Of a stretch of 64,000 nucleotides of DNA, positions 17,093 to 24,707 are shown piece after piece; positions within the stretch are counted from its first letter, which is position 1; the number at the start of each line of letters is the position of its first letter. The notes beneath the pieces were generated by a model. That model had not been told where the DNA came from, ran no database searches, and saw only the letters and a list, made by a program, of their open reading frames with translations. Where the stretch lies: assembly GCA_900769115.1 (NCBI GenBank), contig CAAGFJ010000044.1, positions 1-64,000 of the forward strand. Direction: 5' to 3'. Origin of the DNA: Lachnospiraceae bacterium (lineage in GTDB: Bacteria > Bacillota > Clostridia > Lachnospirales > Lachnospiraceae). The translations under genes were made by a program, and so were the position numbers.

Positions 17093-19384
17093 ATGGATTT
17101 AAAGGGAGCAGAGATTCGTAACATTATTGATTTGTGCAAGGATATTGGTGGGAAAGGAGAGGTTCCGCTATGCATTAATATTCCTTATTATCAGCGTCCT
17201 TATAAGTGGACGGAAGATCAGGTTGGCAATTTAATATCTGACTTTTATAAGAATAAGGCAGAAAATAAGGTAGAGGATAAGAAGGATAATGAGGCGGCAA
17301 AGTATTTTGTGGGATCAGTTGTGCTGGTCAAGAACGCAAGGGGAACAGATAGACATGATGTGATTGACGGACAGCAGAGATTAACGACGGTATTTTTGAT
17401 GAATTATTTGCGTTTTCTATTGTTACGTTCATATATTCAAGAATTGTTAAGCGCGGGAAGAATTATAAGGGAGAGTGTATTGACGGATTTTGCACAAAGC
17501 TACGGGCAGTTATTTGGGCAAAAACATATGAATGCAATTAATCAGGTTAATGAGACAATTTTGGATGAAATGGAGACAATTACAGATAAAGATAAGGATC
17601 CTTGGGAATCTGTGTATAAGCATTTGTTACAACAATATGAGACAGCAGTATCATTGCCAACGAAAGATTTGTCAGATATGCGGCAATATTATTCGCAATA
17701 TATTACAAGTCTATCTGGTTTTTTATCTCAAGACGAATTAGCATTGCGTTATAGTAGGGAAACATTTAATAAGAACTTAAAAGATGCATTGTCAAGGATT
17801 GTGGTAATTGTGTCAAAGGATAAAAATCCAGAAATTCATGTAGATTATGATGTAAAGAAGGAAACCTGTCTGTCAAGCTATATTGAAGCAGTCAAATGTC
17901 AATTTACCTGTGTGTATGACAATGTGGTAAATGATGCAAAGGATTCATTGGATATGGTAAAGAAAATGATTGATGGCATTTCTGAAATGATTAATAATAT
18001 TAATTTTTGTATGATTATGACTGGAAATGAAAGAGATGCCTATACGCTTTTTGAGGTGTTAAATGATCGTGCGCTTAAGATTGAAGATTTAGATCTGATT
18101 AAGAATCTTTACTATAAAGAATACTGTACCAAATCGAATGATGACGATAACTACATAGATGCCAGAATACAGGAGCTAGACGAAATATGGGGAGATAAGG
18201 TATTTTCAAGAGATTTGCCGGATGCCAAGATCAAATTGATCTCTTATCTGGGGACCATTTATCTGACTGCAGACGAAGATGTGTTTATTAATAAGGTTGA
18301 GAAATATCGGGAGATATTAGAGAAGAAGTATTTTGACTGTCACTACCATAAACAGACCAATCCTTATACATATGATAAGGTACTACGGGATGTCTGCATT
18401 TATCAAATGGTGAAAATTATAATTGGTGTATTCGATCTACCCGTGAACAATGCAGCAGCAGAGGCAATTAAGGCAGAATGTGACATGGAGAAATCTATTA
18501 CCTATAAGACGTTCCATTTGTTGAATGCGCTGAAGTTGCAGGGCGTAATGCCGGCTCTTGTAAATCTAATCATTAAGAAATATTTTATGTATTGTGAAGC
18601 GAAACAGCAGGAAGTGACAATGGAGGAATTTGAACAGTATGTTTTAAAGATTGCAAAGGATAAGAATCATGAAAATGAAGATTTTCAAGATATTCATGTA
18701 TGGTCACATAAGCTTTGGAAAATCGCATTGTATGCGGATGGATATAAGATTCCAAGGGAAGTAGCTAAGAATATTGTTGCACGGGTATATGTGGATAAGT
18801 ATGATCTGGATTCGTACGAGATTAAAAATGATCTGATTGAGGAGGCACAAGTGCAATTCAAGAACTGGACTTCAAATTGGATGTATAGTAAACCTGTTGA
18901 AGATTTGAAAATTAAGATACTACTGATTAATTTATTCCGGATGGAAAAGGTAGGCGAGACTTTAAAAACATGTTCGACAACGTATAGTTTTAAGACAGAA
19001 CGATTACATTTGGATCATCTGGAAGCGGATAAGTATGATAAGGTAAATGAGGAAAAATATTTTAAACCGAGTGATCCGAATGAGGAACGGGAAAAGTATA
19101 CAAATGGTCTTGGTAATTTTATGATCTTAGACTATGAAAATAATAATGAAAAAGATAACAAGCCATTATCAGACGGTTTAGAATATTATAATAATATGCG
19201 TCCAGGTCATTGGATGATTCAGGAGATAAGAGATATGCTGAATGATGATCATTATTCACAGATCAAGATGGGGAGTTATCGTGTGCCAACAGAAGCATTT
19301 TTCAATGAACGAAAAAGCAGATTGCAGGGTTATTTTATGTCTTTGTTGAATGGTAAATTGGATGAAGAGGAATTGGCTTTGTAG
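17093..19384 (+). CDS. sspE: SspE-like effector: DUF262 NTPase + DUF1524 HNH nuclease
   Basis: A 763-residue protein. The N-terminal DUF262 (ParB-like) part has IPYYQRPYKWTEDQ near residue 33 and VIDGQQRLTTVFL near 91; the middle is helical; the C-terminal DUF1524 part has HLDHLEAD near 639 and the asparagine segment NGLGNFMILDYENNN, an HNH-type nuclease core. SspE proteins sense phosphorothioate on self DNA, hydrolyse NTP and nick unmodified phage DNA. The ATG follows GGAGGAATCATT. The gene is clearly more AT-rich than sspB, sspC and sspA, so it may have a separate history. It ends the operon. Confidence 0.86.
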   Translation: MDLKGAEIRNIIDLCKDIGGKGEVPLCINIPYYQRPYKWTEDQVGNLISDFYKNKAENKVEDKKDNEAAKYFVGSVVLVKNARGTDRHDVIDGQQRLTTVFLMNYLRFLLLRSYIQELLSAGRIIRESVLTDFAQSYGQLFGQKHMNAINQVNETILDEMETITDKDKDPWESVYKHLLQQYETAVSLPTKDLSDMRQYYSQYITSLSGFLSQDELALRYSRETFNKNLKDALSRIVVIVSKDKNPEIHVDYDVKKETCLSSYIEAVKCQFTCVYDNVVNDAKDSLDMVKKMIDGISEMINNINFCMIMTGNERDAYTLFEVLNDRALKIEDLDLIKNLYYKEYCTKSNDDDNYIDARIQELDEIWGDKVFSRDLPDAKIKLISYLGTIYLTADEDVFINKVEKYREILEKKYFDCHYHKQTNPYTYDKVLRDVCIYQMVKIIIGVFDLPVNNAAAEAIKAECDMEKSITYKTFHLLNALKLQGVMPALVNLIIKKYFMYCEAKQQEVTMEEFEQYVLKIAKDKNHENEDFQDIHVWSHKLWKIALYADGYKIPREVAKNIVARVYVDKYDLDSYEIKNDLIEEAQVQFKNWTSNWMYSKPVEDLKIKILLINLFRMEKVGETLKTCSTTYSFKTERLHLDHLEADKYDKVNEEKYFKPSDPNEEREKYTNGLGNFMILDYENNNEKDNKPLSDGLEYYNNMRPGHWMIQEIRDMLNDDHYSQIKMGSYRVPTEAFFNERKSRLQGYFMSLLNGKLDEEELAL

Positions 19385-19399
19385 AATTTTAGCTGCACT

Positions 19400-19444
19400 G
19401 CACTCAATGTTATTTACCTGTTATTTAGCACTCAATGTTATTTA
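19400..19444 (+). repeat. 17-bp perfect direct repeat, 28 bp apart
   Basis: GCACTCAATGTTATTTA occurs at 19400-19416 and again at 19428-19444, directly after the sspE stop and directly abutting the first of the 33-bp-spaced boxes. Function unknown. Confidence 0.9.
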
Positions 19445-19533
19445 GGTCGGAAAAAGTGTATATTTTATATTAAAACAGGTCGGAAAAAATGTATAAAACT
19501 ATGTTGAATAGGTCGGAAAAAATGTGTTATACT
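19444..19533 (+). promoter_or_regulatory. Three boxes at exact 33-bp spacing overlapping the promoter of the DUF4143 ATPase
   Basis: AGGTCGGAAAAA(A/G)TGT begins at 19444, 19477 and 19510. A promoter TTGAAT (19504-19509), 18 bp, TATACT (19528-19533) lies so that the third box (19510-19526) fills the spacer between -35 and -10. Equal spacing of 33 bp (about three helix turns) puts the boxes on one face of the DNA. This is the signature of a cooperatively bound operator. The binding protein is unknown. Confidence 0.75.
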
Positions 19534-19561
19534 ATAAATAACATGGAAAGAGGGTGTTGGT

Positions 19562-20851
19562 ATGCAGCGGTTTGCTATGGATCAATTGTTACGTTGGAAA
19601 GATAAGGATAATCGAAAACCATTAGTTATTATGGGTGCAAGACAGGTTGGTAAGACCTGGTTAATGAAGGAATTTGGCAGGACCTGTTATAAGAAGGTGG
19701 CATACATTTCTTTTTATAATAACAGTCGTATGGACCAAGTGTTTCAGATGGATTTTGATGTGGAACGAATTCTTATGAATCTTAATATCGAAGCGGGTGT
19801 AACGATTACACCAGAGGATACACTTGTTATATTGGATGAGATACAGAATTCGCCGAAAGCATTAGAATCACTAAAATATTTCTGTGAAGAAGCACCACAA
19901 TATCATATAGTGGCAGCAGGGTCACTGCTTGGAGTGGCAATTCATGAAGGAGTGTCCTATCCGGTAGGTAAAGTTGATCTGTTAGATTTGTATCCTCTTA
20001 ATTTCAGAGAATTTCTTTGTGCAATGGAAGAAAATGCTTTGTCAGATGCTCTGGCAACGAAGGATTATACGATTATTGATAATTTCTCAGAAAAATATCT
20101 ATTTTGGATGAAGAACTATTATTATGTAGGCGGCATGCCGGGGGTAGTTGAGGAATTCCGGATGCACAAGGATTATAATGAGGTGCGCCAGATTCAGAGT
20201 GATATTGTTCGGCAGTATGAGGGAGATTTTGGAAAACATATTGATGCTAAGACATTGCCAAGAATTAGGATGGTATGGGATTCTATTCCAATACAGCTTG
20301 CAAAAGAGAATAAGAAATTCTTCTTTGGACAGATTAAAAAGGGTGCTCGTAGCAGTGATTATGAAATTGCCATCCAGTGGCTGGTTGATTGCGGTTTAAT
20401 ATATAAAGTAAATCGTGTAAACGAACCGCATATGCCACTCAAGGCATATAAGAGCATGAATGCCTATAAGTTGTTTCTGTTGGATGTAGGATTGTTAGGG
20501 GCATTGAGTGAATTGACTGCAGAATCCATTTTGGAAGGAAATGATATTTTTGTCGAGTTTAAAGGGGCATTGACAGAACAATATGTTTTACAACAACTAA
20601 TCTCGGATACAGAATATACGCCGTATTATTTTGGTACAGAGAAATCGACATTTGAACAGGACTTTTTAATTCAAAAAGGAAAGAATGTTATTCCAATTGA
20701 AGTGAAGGCAGAAGGAAATACTCGATCCCAAAGTTTGAAAGTATATTGCGATAAATATCACCCGGAGAAAGCAGTTCGATTTTCTACTTTGAATTATATG
20801 GATCAAGGATGGATGGTCAATATACCGTTGTATGCAGTGTGCAATTTGTAA
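19562..20851 (+). CDS. AAA_14/DUF4143 ATP-binding protein
   Basis: A 429-residue protein. RWKDKDNRKPLVIMGARQ leads into the Walker A GARQVGKTWLM (residues 23-35), Walker B TLVILDEIQ follows near 95, sensor AAGSLLG near 120, and the C-terminal DUF4143 region ends in a PD-(D/E)XK-like fragment (EQDFLIQ...IPIEVKAEG). Such proteins are common in gut anaerobes, often in multiple copies, and their role is not known. It is the last accessory-looking gene before housekeeping genes, with its own promoter and terminator. Calling it part of the ssp-like island would be speculation. Confidence 0.85.
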   Translation: MQRFAMDQLLRWKDKDNRKPLVIMGARQVGKTWLMKEFGRTCYKKVAYISFYNNSRMDQVFQMDFDVERILMNLNIEAGVTITPEDTLVILDEIQNSPKALESLKYFCEEAPQYHIVAAGSLLGVAIHEGVSYPVGKVDLLDLYPLNFREFLCAMEENALSDALATKDYTIIDNFSEKYLFWMKNYYYVGGMPGVVEEFRMHKDYNEVRQIQSDIVRQYEGDFGKHIDAKTLPRIRMVWDSIPIQLAKENKKFFFGQIKKGARSSDYEIAIQWLVDCGLIYKVNRVNEPHMPLKAYKSMNAYKLFLLDVGLLGALSELTAESILEGNDIFVEFKGALTEQYVLQQLISDTEYTPYYFGTEKSTFEQDFLIQKGKNVIPIEVKAEGNTRSQSLKVYCDKYHPEKAVRFSTLNYMDQGWMVNIPLYAVCNL

Positions 20852-20853
20852 AG

Positions 20854-20875
20854 AAAGGGAGCAAGGCTCTCTTTT
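20854..20875 (+). terminator. Terminator of the DUF4143 gene
   Basis: AAAGGGAGC (20854-20862) pairs with GCTCTCTTT (20866-20874) with one G-U pair and a 3-nt loop, ending in a T run, three bases after the stop codon. Confidence 0.75.
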
Positions 20876-20949
20876 ATATTTTGCACACATTCCCTTTTTG
20901 CGCATACTATAAGGATATAGATTGCCTCATTAGTCGGTATGAAAATTCG

Positions 20950-21054
20950 TCCTGAATCTATTACAGAGTCATTGTCATTTGCGCGCATTTGTGAGAAAAT
21001 ACACAAGGGTGTGCGTTTCCCGTCGGTGGCGGGATTCGCATAGCCGATTCAGGA
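20950..21054 (+). ncRNA. Structured leader upstream of the GIY-YIG gene
   Basis: A 9-bp perfect closing stem (20950-20958 TCCTGAATC with 21046-21054 GATTCAGGA) encloses a 13-pair hairpin (20981-20993 with 21002-21014, one mismatch, several G-U pairs in the plus-strand sense) and a CCCG/CGGG hairpin (21019-21022 with 21030-21033). It ends 25 bp before the start codon. It resembles a cis-regulatory RNA, but I recognise no known class. Confidence 0.45.
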
Positions 21055-21079
21055 CTTTATAATAGGAGAAAAGGATAAG

Positions 21080-21385
21080 ATGGAAGAAACGGCATACACC
21101 TATATGGTGGAATGTGGGGATGGAAGTTTATATACGGGCTGGACGAATCATTTAGCAAAGAGGATTCAGAATCATAACCAGGGAAAAGGTGCTAAATATA
21201 CCAGATCGAGACTTCCGGTGCATCTTGTGTATTATGAAGTGTTTGCAACGAAGCAGGAGGCTATGCAGCGGGAGTGTGCGATTAAGAAGTTGAAGCATAA
21301 GGACAAGCTGCAATTGATTGAGCAGCTGCAGAAAGATAAGAGTGATATGATTCAGCGGATTAACGAGACATTAACAGACGATTAA
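21080..21385 (+). CDS. GIY-YIG endonuclease-like protein (YhbQ/UPF0213 type)
   Basis: A 101-residue protein with TYMVECGDGSLYTGWTNHLAKR at the start, the GIY-YIG nuclease core in which YMV and YTG replace the name motif, and KGAKYTRSRLPVHLVYYE further on, as in the small stand-alone YhbQ/UPF0213 proteins. These are probable DNA structure-specific nucleases or remnants. RBS TAGGAGAAAAGG precedes the ATG. Gene is short and isolated, downstream of a structured leader. Confidence 0.88.
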   Translation: MEETAYTYMVECGDGSLYTGWTNHLAKRIQNHNQGKGAKYTRSRLPVHLVYYEVFATKQEAMQRECAIKKLKHKDKLQLIEQLQKDKSDMIQRINETLTDD

Positions 21386-21493
21386 AGGATGTTACAAATG
21401 TGATACAATCAGTTGATAAGAGTGTATTATATGATAATGAATTTTGAAAATGCAATAAGAACAGATAAGATATAACGATAAGAAGTGACAGAA

Positions 21494-22267
21494 ATGAACA
21501 AGAGATATCAGAAGTTTTATAAGAAACAGGGGAATAGAAGAGCGGGAAAAGGGAGAATCATGGATGCAAAGGAACGCAAGAGACGTTTGCTGGCAACCGG
21601 TATTTTTATGATTTCTGCTTTTTTTGTCATGTTAGCAGTGATCTATGCATTTCGCTATTTTTATAAGCAGGCACATATAGAAGAGGAAATGGTAACGACC
21701 GAAGAGGTGATTCAGGTACCTCCGCTTTCCGGCGTAGCAGAACAGTTTACGGATCTTCCTATTACAGAGGAATTCTTAGATGTCAACCAGTATTCCAGAC
21801 CGGGGATTGCACTGTCAACGAATCCGGAGTATGTGGTCATTCATTATACAGCGAATCCGGGATCAACGGCCGAACAGAACCGGAATTATTTTGAGAATCT
21901 GAAGGATACCGGGGAGACTTATGCGAGTGCGCAGTTTGTGATTGGATTAGAGGGTGAGATCATTCAGTGTGTGCCTTGTGACGAGATGGCGTATTGTTCC
22001 AATAGTCTCAATGACCGCTGCATATCTATTGAGATGTGCCATCCGGACGATACCGGGAATTTCAATGATGCAACGTATAATAATTGCGTGTATTTAGTAG
22101 CGCAACTCATGAATTATTATCATTTGGACATGGATCATTTGATCCGGCATTATGATGTGACGGGGAAGAATTGTCCGAAATATTTTGTGGAGCATGAAGA
22201 CCGTTGGGAGGTCTTTAAAGACTTTGTGAAACAGTATCGGGAGAAATACCAAAATGGCGAAAAATAA
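21494..22267 (+). CDS. Membrane-anchored N-acetylmuramoyl-L-alanine amidase (Amidase_2)
   Basis: About 257 residues: a basic N-terminus, one transmembrane helix (about residues 30-60), an acidic linker and an Amidase_2 domain. VVIHYTANPG holds the first zinc ligand, ISIEMCHPD is conserved, and HYDVTGKNCPK carries the second His and the zinc-binding Cys. It cleaves the bond between MurNAc and L-alanine in peptidoglycan outside the membrane, in remodelling or autolysis. The ATG at 21494 is used; a GTG at 21485 is possible, and neither has a strong ribosome-binding site. Confidence 0.85.
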   Translation: MNKRYQKFYKKQGNRRAGKGRIMDAKERKRRLLATGIFMISAFFVMLAVIYAFRYFYKQAHIEEEMVTTEEVIQVPPLSGVAEQFTDLPITEEFLDVNQYSRPGIALSTNPEYVVIHYTANPGSTAEQNRNYFENLKDTGETYASAQFVIGLEGEIIQCVPCDEMAYCSNSLNDRCISIEMCHPDDTGNFNDATYNNCVYLVAQLMNYYHLDMDHLIRHYDVTGKNCPKYFVEHEDRWEVFKDFVKQYREKYQNGEK

Positions 22268-22316
22268 TTGAATATTATCTTGCAATATAATACGCTAGCA
22301 AGTATGATAGATATAG

Positions 22317-22435
22317 TGTTTCCGTAAGAAGGGAAACGCAACACATTGTAGTTGTGACAGAATAAGGGGATGGAATTTTTGAGGTGTGCCGATGTAGAAG
22401 AGGGGATGCTGATGGAAGAACGCCGTTGTCACGAC
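22317..22435 (+). promoter_or_regulatory. Structured leader of the uracil permease gene
   Basis: A hairpin GTTTCC/GGGAAAC lies at about 22318-22336, then GTTGTGACA (22351-22359) pairs with TGTCACGAC (22427-22435) with one U-G pair and closes a purine-rich 67-nt segment just before the ribosome-binding site. No PyrR-binding loop or known purine riboswitch core was recognised by eye, although nucleobase control would fit the downstream gene. Confidence 0.35.
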
Positions 22436-22458
22436 ATGCCTAAGAGAAGGGAGATATT

Positions 22459-23787
22459 ATGAGCAAATCAACAATCAACAAAGAGGCGATCTATGACGCA
22501 AGACAGCTTGGTGTACCAAGAATGTTAATTCTTGGTCTCCAGCATATGTTTGCCATGTTTGGTGCTACTGTATTAGTACCGCAGCTTACCGGGTTAAGCA
22601 TTTCTGCAACTCTTTTGTTTGCAGGATTAGGAACTTTATTATTTCATTTTCTGACCAAAGGAAAAGTACCGGCATTTCTGGGTTCATCCTTTGCGTTTTT
22701 GGCAGGATATGGTGCAATTGCACCGAATGGAGAACGGGAGCTTCTTCCATATGCCTGTTTTGGTGTTGTATTTGCATCATTGTTATATTTTGTGTTAGCC
22801 GCCTTGATCAAGATTTTCGGAATCAAGAAGGTTATGAAGTTCTTCCCACCAGTTGTAACCGGACCGATCATTATCTCGATCGGATTGACCTTATCACAGT
22901 CAGCGGTGGATAATTGTTCAGTGAACTGGATCGTTGCATTAGTGGCTATCTTGATCGTTGTAATCTGTAACATCTGGGGGAAAGGAATGATCCGCGTTAT
23001 TCCGATCATCTTAGGTGCGGTTGGTTCCTATGCGGCAGCGGTTGCATTTGGTGATGTGGATTTTACGGCAGTGAAAGAAGCAGCCTGGTTTGGAGCACCA
23101 TTTGCTATGCAGGATACGGTATTCCATATTTTCGAAGCACCGGACACTTCTTTAATGATCACGGCAATCATTACGATCATGCCAATTGCGATTGCTACAA
23201 TGATGGAACATATTGGAGATATCGCAGCGATTTCTTCTACGGTTGGTCAGAATTTCTTAGAAGATCCGGGACTTCATCGTACCCTGGTTGGCGATGGATT
23301 GGCAACCTTGGTGGCTTCTTTGTTTGGAGCACCTGCCAATACAACATATGGAGAGAATACAGGTGTATTAACACTTTCGCGTGTGTATGATCCTAGAGTG
23401 ATCCGGATTGCAGCATGTTTTGCAGTTCTGTTATCATTTTCGCCGAAATTTGCAGCAGTGATCAGCTCAATGCCGGCAGCAACCTGTGGTGGTATTTCAA
23501 TCGTATTATATGGTATGATCTCAGCGGTTGGTGTCCGTAATGTGGTTGAGAATCAGGTAGACTTCAAGGAGTCAAGAAATGTTATCATTGCAGCATTGAT
23601 CTTAGTGTTGTCAATCGGTATCAAGTATAGTGCGGCAGGTGCCATCAACATTACGATAGGAGAAGTCAACATTGGATTGAGTGGTCTGGCTGTTGGAGCA
23701 TTAGTAGGAATTATCTTAAATGCAGTATTGCCGGATTTCTCAACAGAAGAAGTGGTAGAGGGCAAGGAGCCAAAGTCATTAAAGTAG
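22459..23787 (+). CDS. uraA: Uracil permease (NCS2 family)
   Basis: A 442-residue membrane protein with about 12-14 helices. MFAMFGATVLVPQLTGL, FLGSSFAFLAGYGAIAP and the family signature region (VGDGLATLVASLFGAPANTTY) mark an NCS2 nucleobase:cation symporter; the GAPANTTYGENTG block is typical of uracil rather than xanthine carriers. It brings uracil into the cell. It is followed within 110 bp by upp, so import and conversion to UMP are linked. RBS AGAAGGGAG. Confidence 0.93.
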   Translation: MSKSTINKEAIYDARQLGVPRMLILGLQHMFAMFGATVLVPQLTGLSISATLLFAGLGTLLFHFLTKGKVPAFLGSSFAFLAGYGAIAPNGERELLPYACFGVVFASLLYFVLAALIKIFGIKKVMKFFPPVVTGPIIISIGLTLSQSAVDNCSVNWIVALVAILIVVICNIWGKGMIRVIPIILGAVGSYAAAVAFGDVDFTAVKEAAWFGAPFAMQDTVFHIFEAPDTSLMITAIITIMPIAIATMMEHIGDIAAISSTVGQNFLEDPGLHRTLVGDGLATLVASLFGAPANTTYGENTGVLTLSRVYDPRVIRIAACFAVLLSFSPKFAAVISSMPAATCGGISIVLYGMISAVGVRNVVENQVDFKESRNVIIAALILVLSIGIKYSAAGAINITIGEVNIGLSGLAVGALVGIILNAVLPDFSTEEVVEGKEPKSLK

Positions 23788-23897
23788 GAAGTTTGTAACA
23801 AGAGAGTTTTATATTATAGAAATATATAGAATAGGGTAAAGTATTTTGTGAACTTTAATACAGAACGAGAATGAAACCGGAGAGAAGGAGTATAATT

Positions 23898-24533
23898 ATG
23901 GAGAGAGAGAATGTAACAATTTTAGATCATCCGTTGATTCAGCATAAGATATCTATGCTGAGAGATGAGAGAACTGGAACGAATGAGTTCCGTAAGTTGG
24001 TAGAGGAGATTGCAACCCTGATGGGATTCGAGGCGTTGCGTGATCTTCCGTTAGAGGATGTTGAGGTGAAGACACCGATTGAGACTTGCATGACACCAAT
24101 GATTGCAGGTAAGAAATTAGCAGTTGTACCGATTCTTCGTGCCGGACTTGGTATGGTCAATGGAATCTTAACTCTGGTTCCGTCAGCCAAAGTAGGTCAT
24201 ATTGGACTCTGTAGAAATGAAGAGACACATGAACCGGAAGAATATTACTGCAAGCTGCCACACCCAATTGATCAGCGTACAATTGTTGTTGTAGATCCGA
24301 TGCTGGCAACTGGCGGTTCTGCAGTTGCTGCTGTGGATTTCATTAAGGCAAGAGGTGGTAAGAACATTAAGTTTATGTGCATTATTGCAGCACCGGAAGG
24401 AATTGATCGTCTGATGGAAGCACATCCGGATATTCATCTGTATGTTGGACATCTTGACAGATGCTTGAATGAAAATGCCTATATTATGCCGGGCCTTGGG
24501 GATGCAGGAGATCGAATCTTCGGAACGAAATAG
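23898..24533 (+). CDS. upp: Uracil phosphoribosyltransferase
   Basis: A 211-residue enzyme. The PRPP-binding loop VVDPMLATGGS is at about residue 130, RAGLGMVNG holds the other conserved PRPP-contact residues, and YIMPGLGDAGDRIFGTK is the usual C-terminus. It makes UMP from uracil and PRPP in the cytosol (pyrimidine salvage). The ATG at 23898 has GAAGGAG upstream, so a longer form starting at 23871 is rejected. It follows uraA. Confidence 0.96.
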   Translation: MERENVTILDHPLIQHKISMLRDERTGTNEFRKLVEEIATLMGFEALRDLPLEDVEVKTPIETCMTPMIAGKKLAVVPILRAGLGMVNGILTLVPSAKVGHIGLCRNEETHEPEEYYCKLPHPIDQRTIVVVDPMLATGGSAVAAVDFIKARGGKNIKFMCIIAAPEGIDRLMEAHPDIHLYVGHLDRCLNENAYIMPGLGDAGDRIFGTK

Positions 24534-24547
24534 ACTTATATAAAAAG

Positions 24548-24633
24548 AGCCATATCTGTTATGTCTTTATGGTACGCAGGCACGTTTGCACTTATACTGC
24601 CTACTTAACTATATAAGACAAACAGATATGGCT
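24548..24633. terminator. Three-tier nested hairpin between convergent genes
   Basis: The outer stem is 13 bp and perfect (AGCCATATCTGTT 24548-24560 with AACAGATATGGCT 24621-24633), then TGTCTT/AAGACA (24562-24567 with 24615-24620), then GCAGGCA (24576-24582) with TGCCTAC (24598-24604). It is much larger than a usual terminator and has only a short T-rich tail on the plus side and an AAAAA/TTTTT on the minus side. It lies between upp and the minus-strand surface-protein gene. Confidence 0.6.
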
Positions 24634-24707
24634 TAATTTATGTTTTTTAGCATGTGTCATCTGCGTTATCTTCGAATAATATTATGCTATGCAAGCGGGA
24701 GACGTTA

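Noticed and set aside
9500..19384. A BREX reading of the defence island
   Set aside because: A BrxC-like ATPase and PAPS-reductase-like protein occur in BREX variants, but there is no PglZ, methylase or BrxL, and a cysteine desulfurase plus DUF262/DUF1524 protein fit Ssp.
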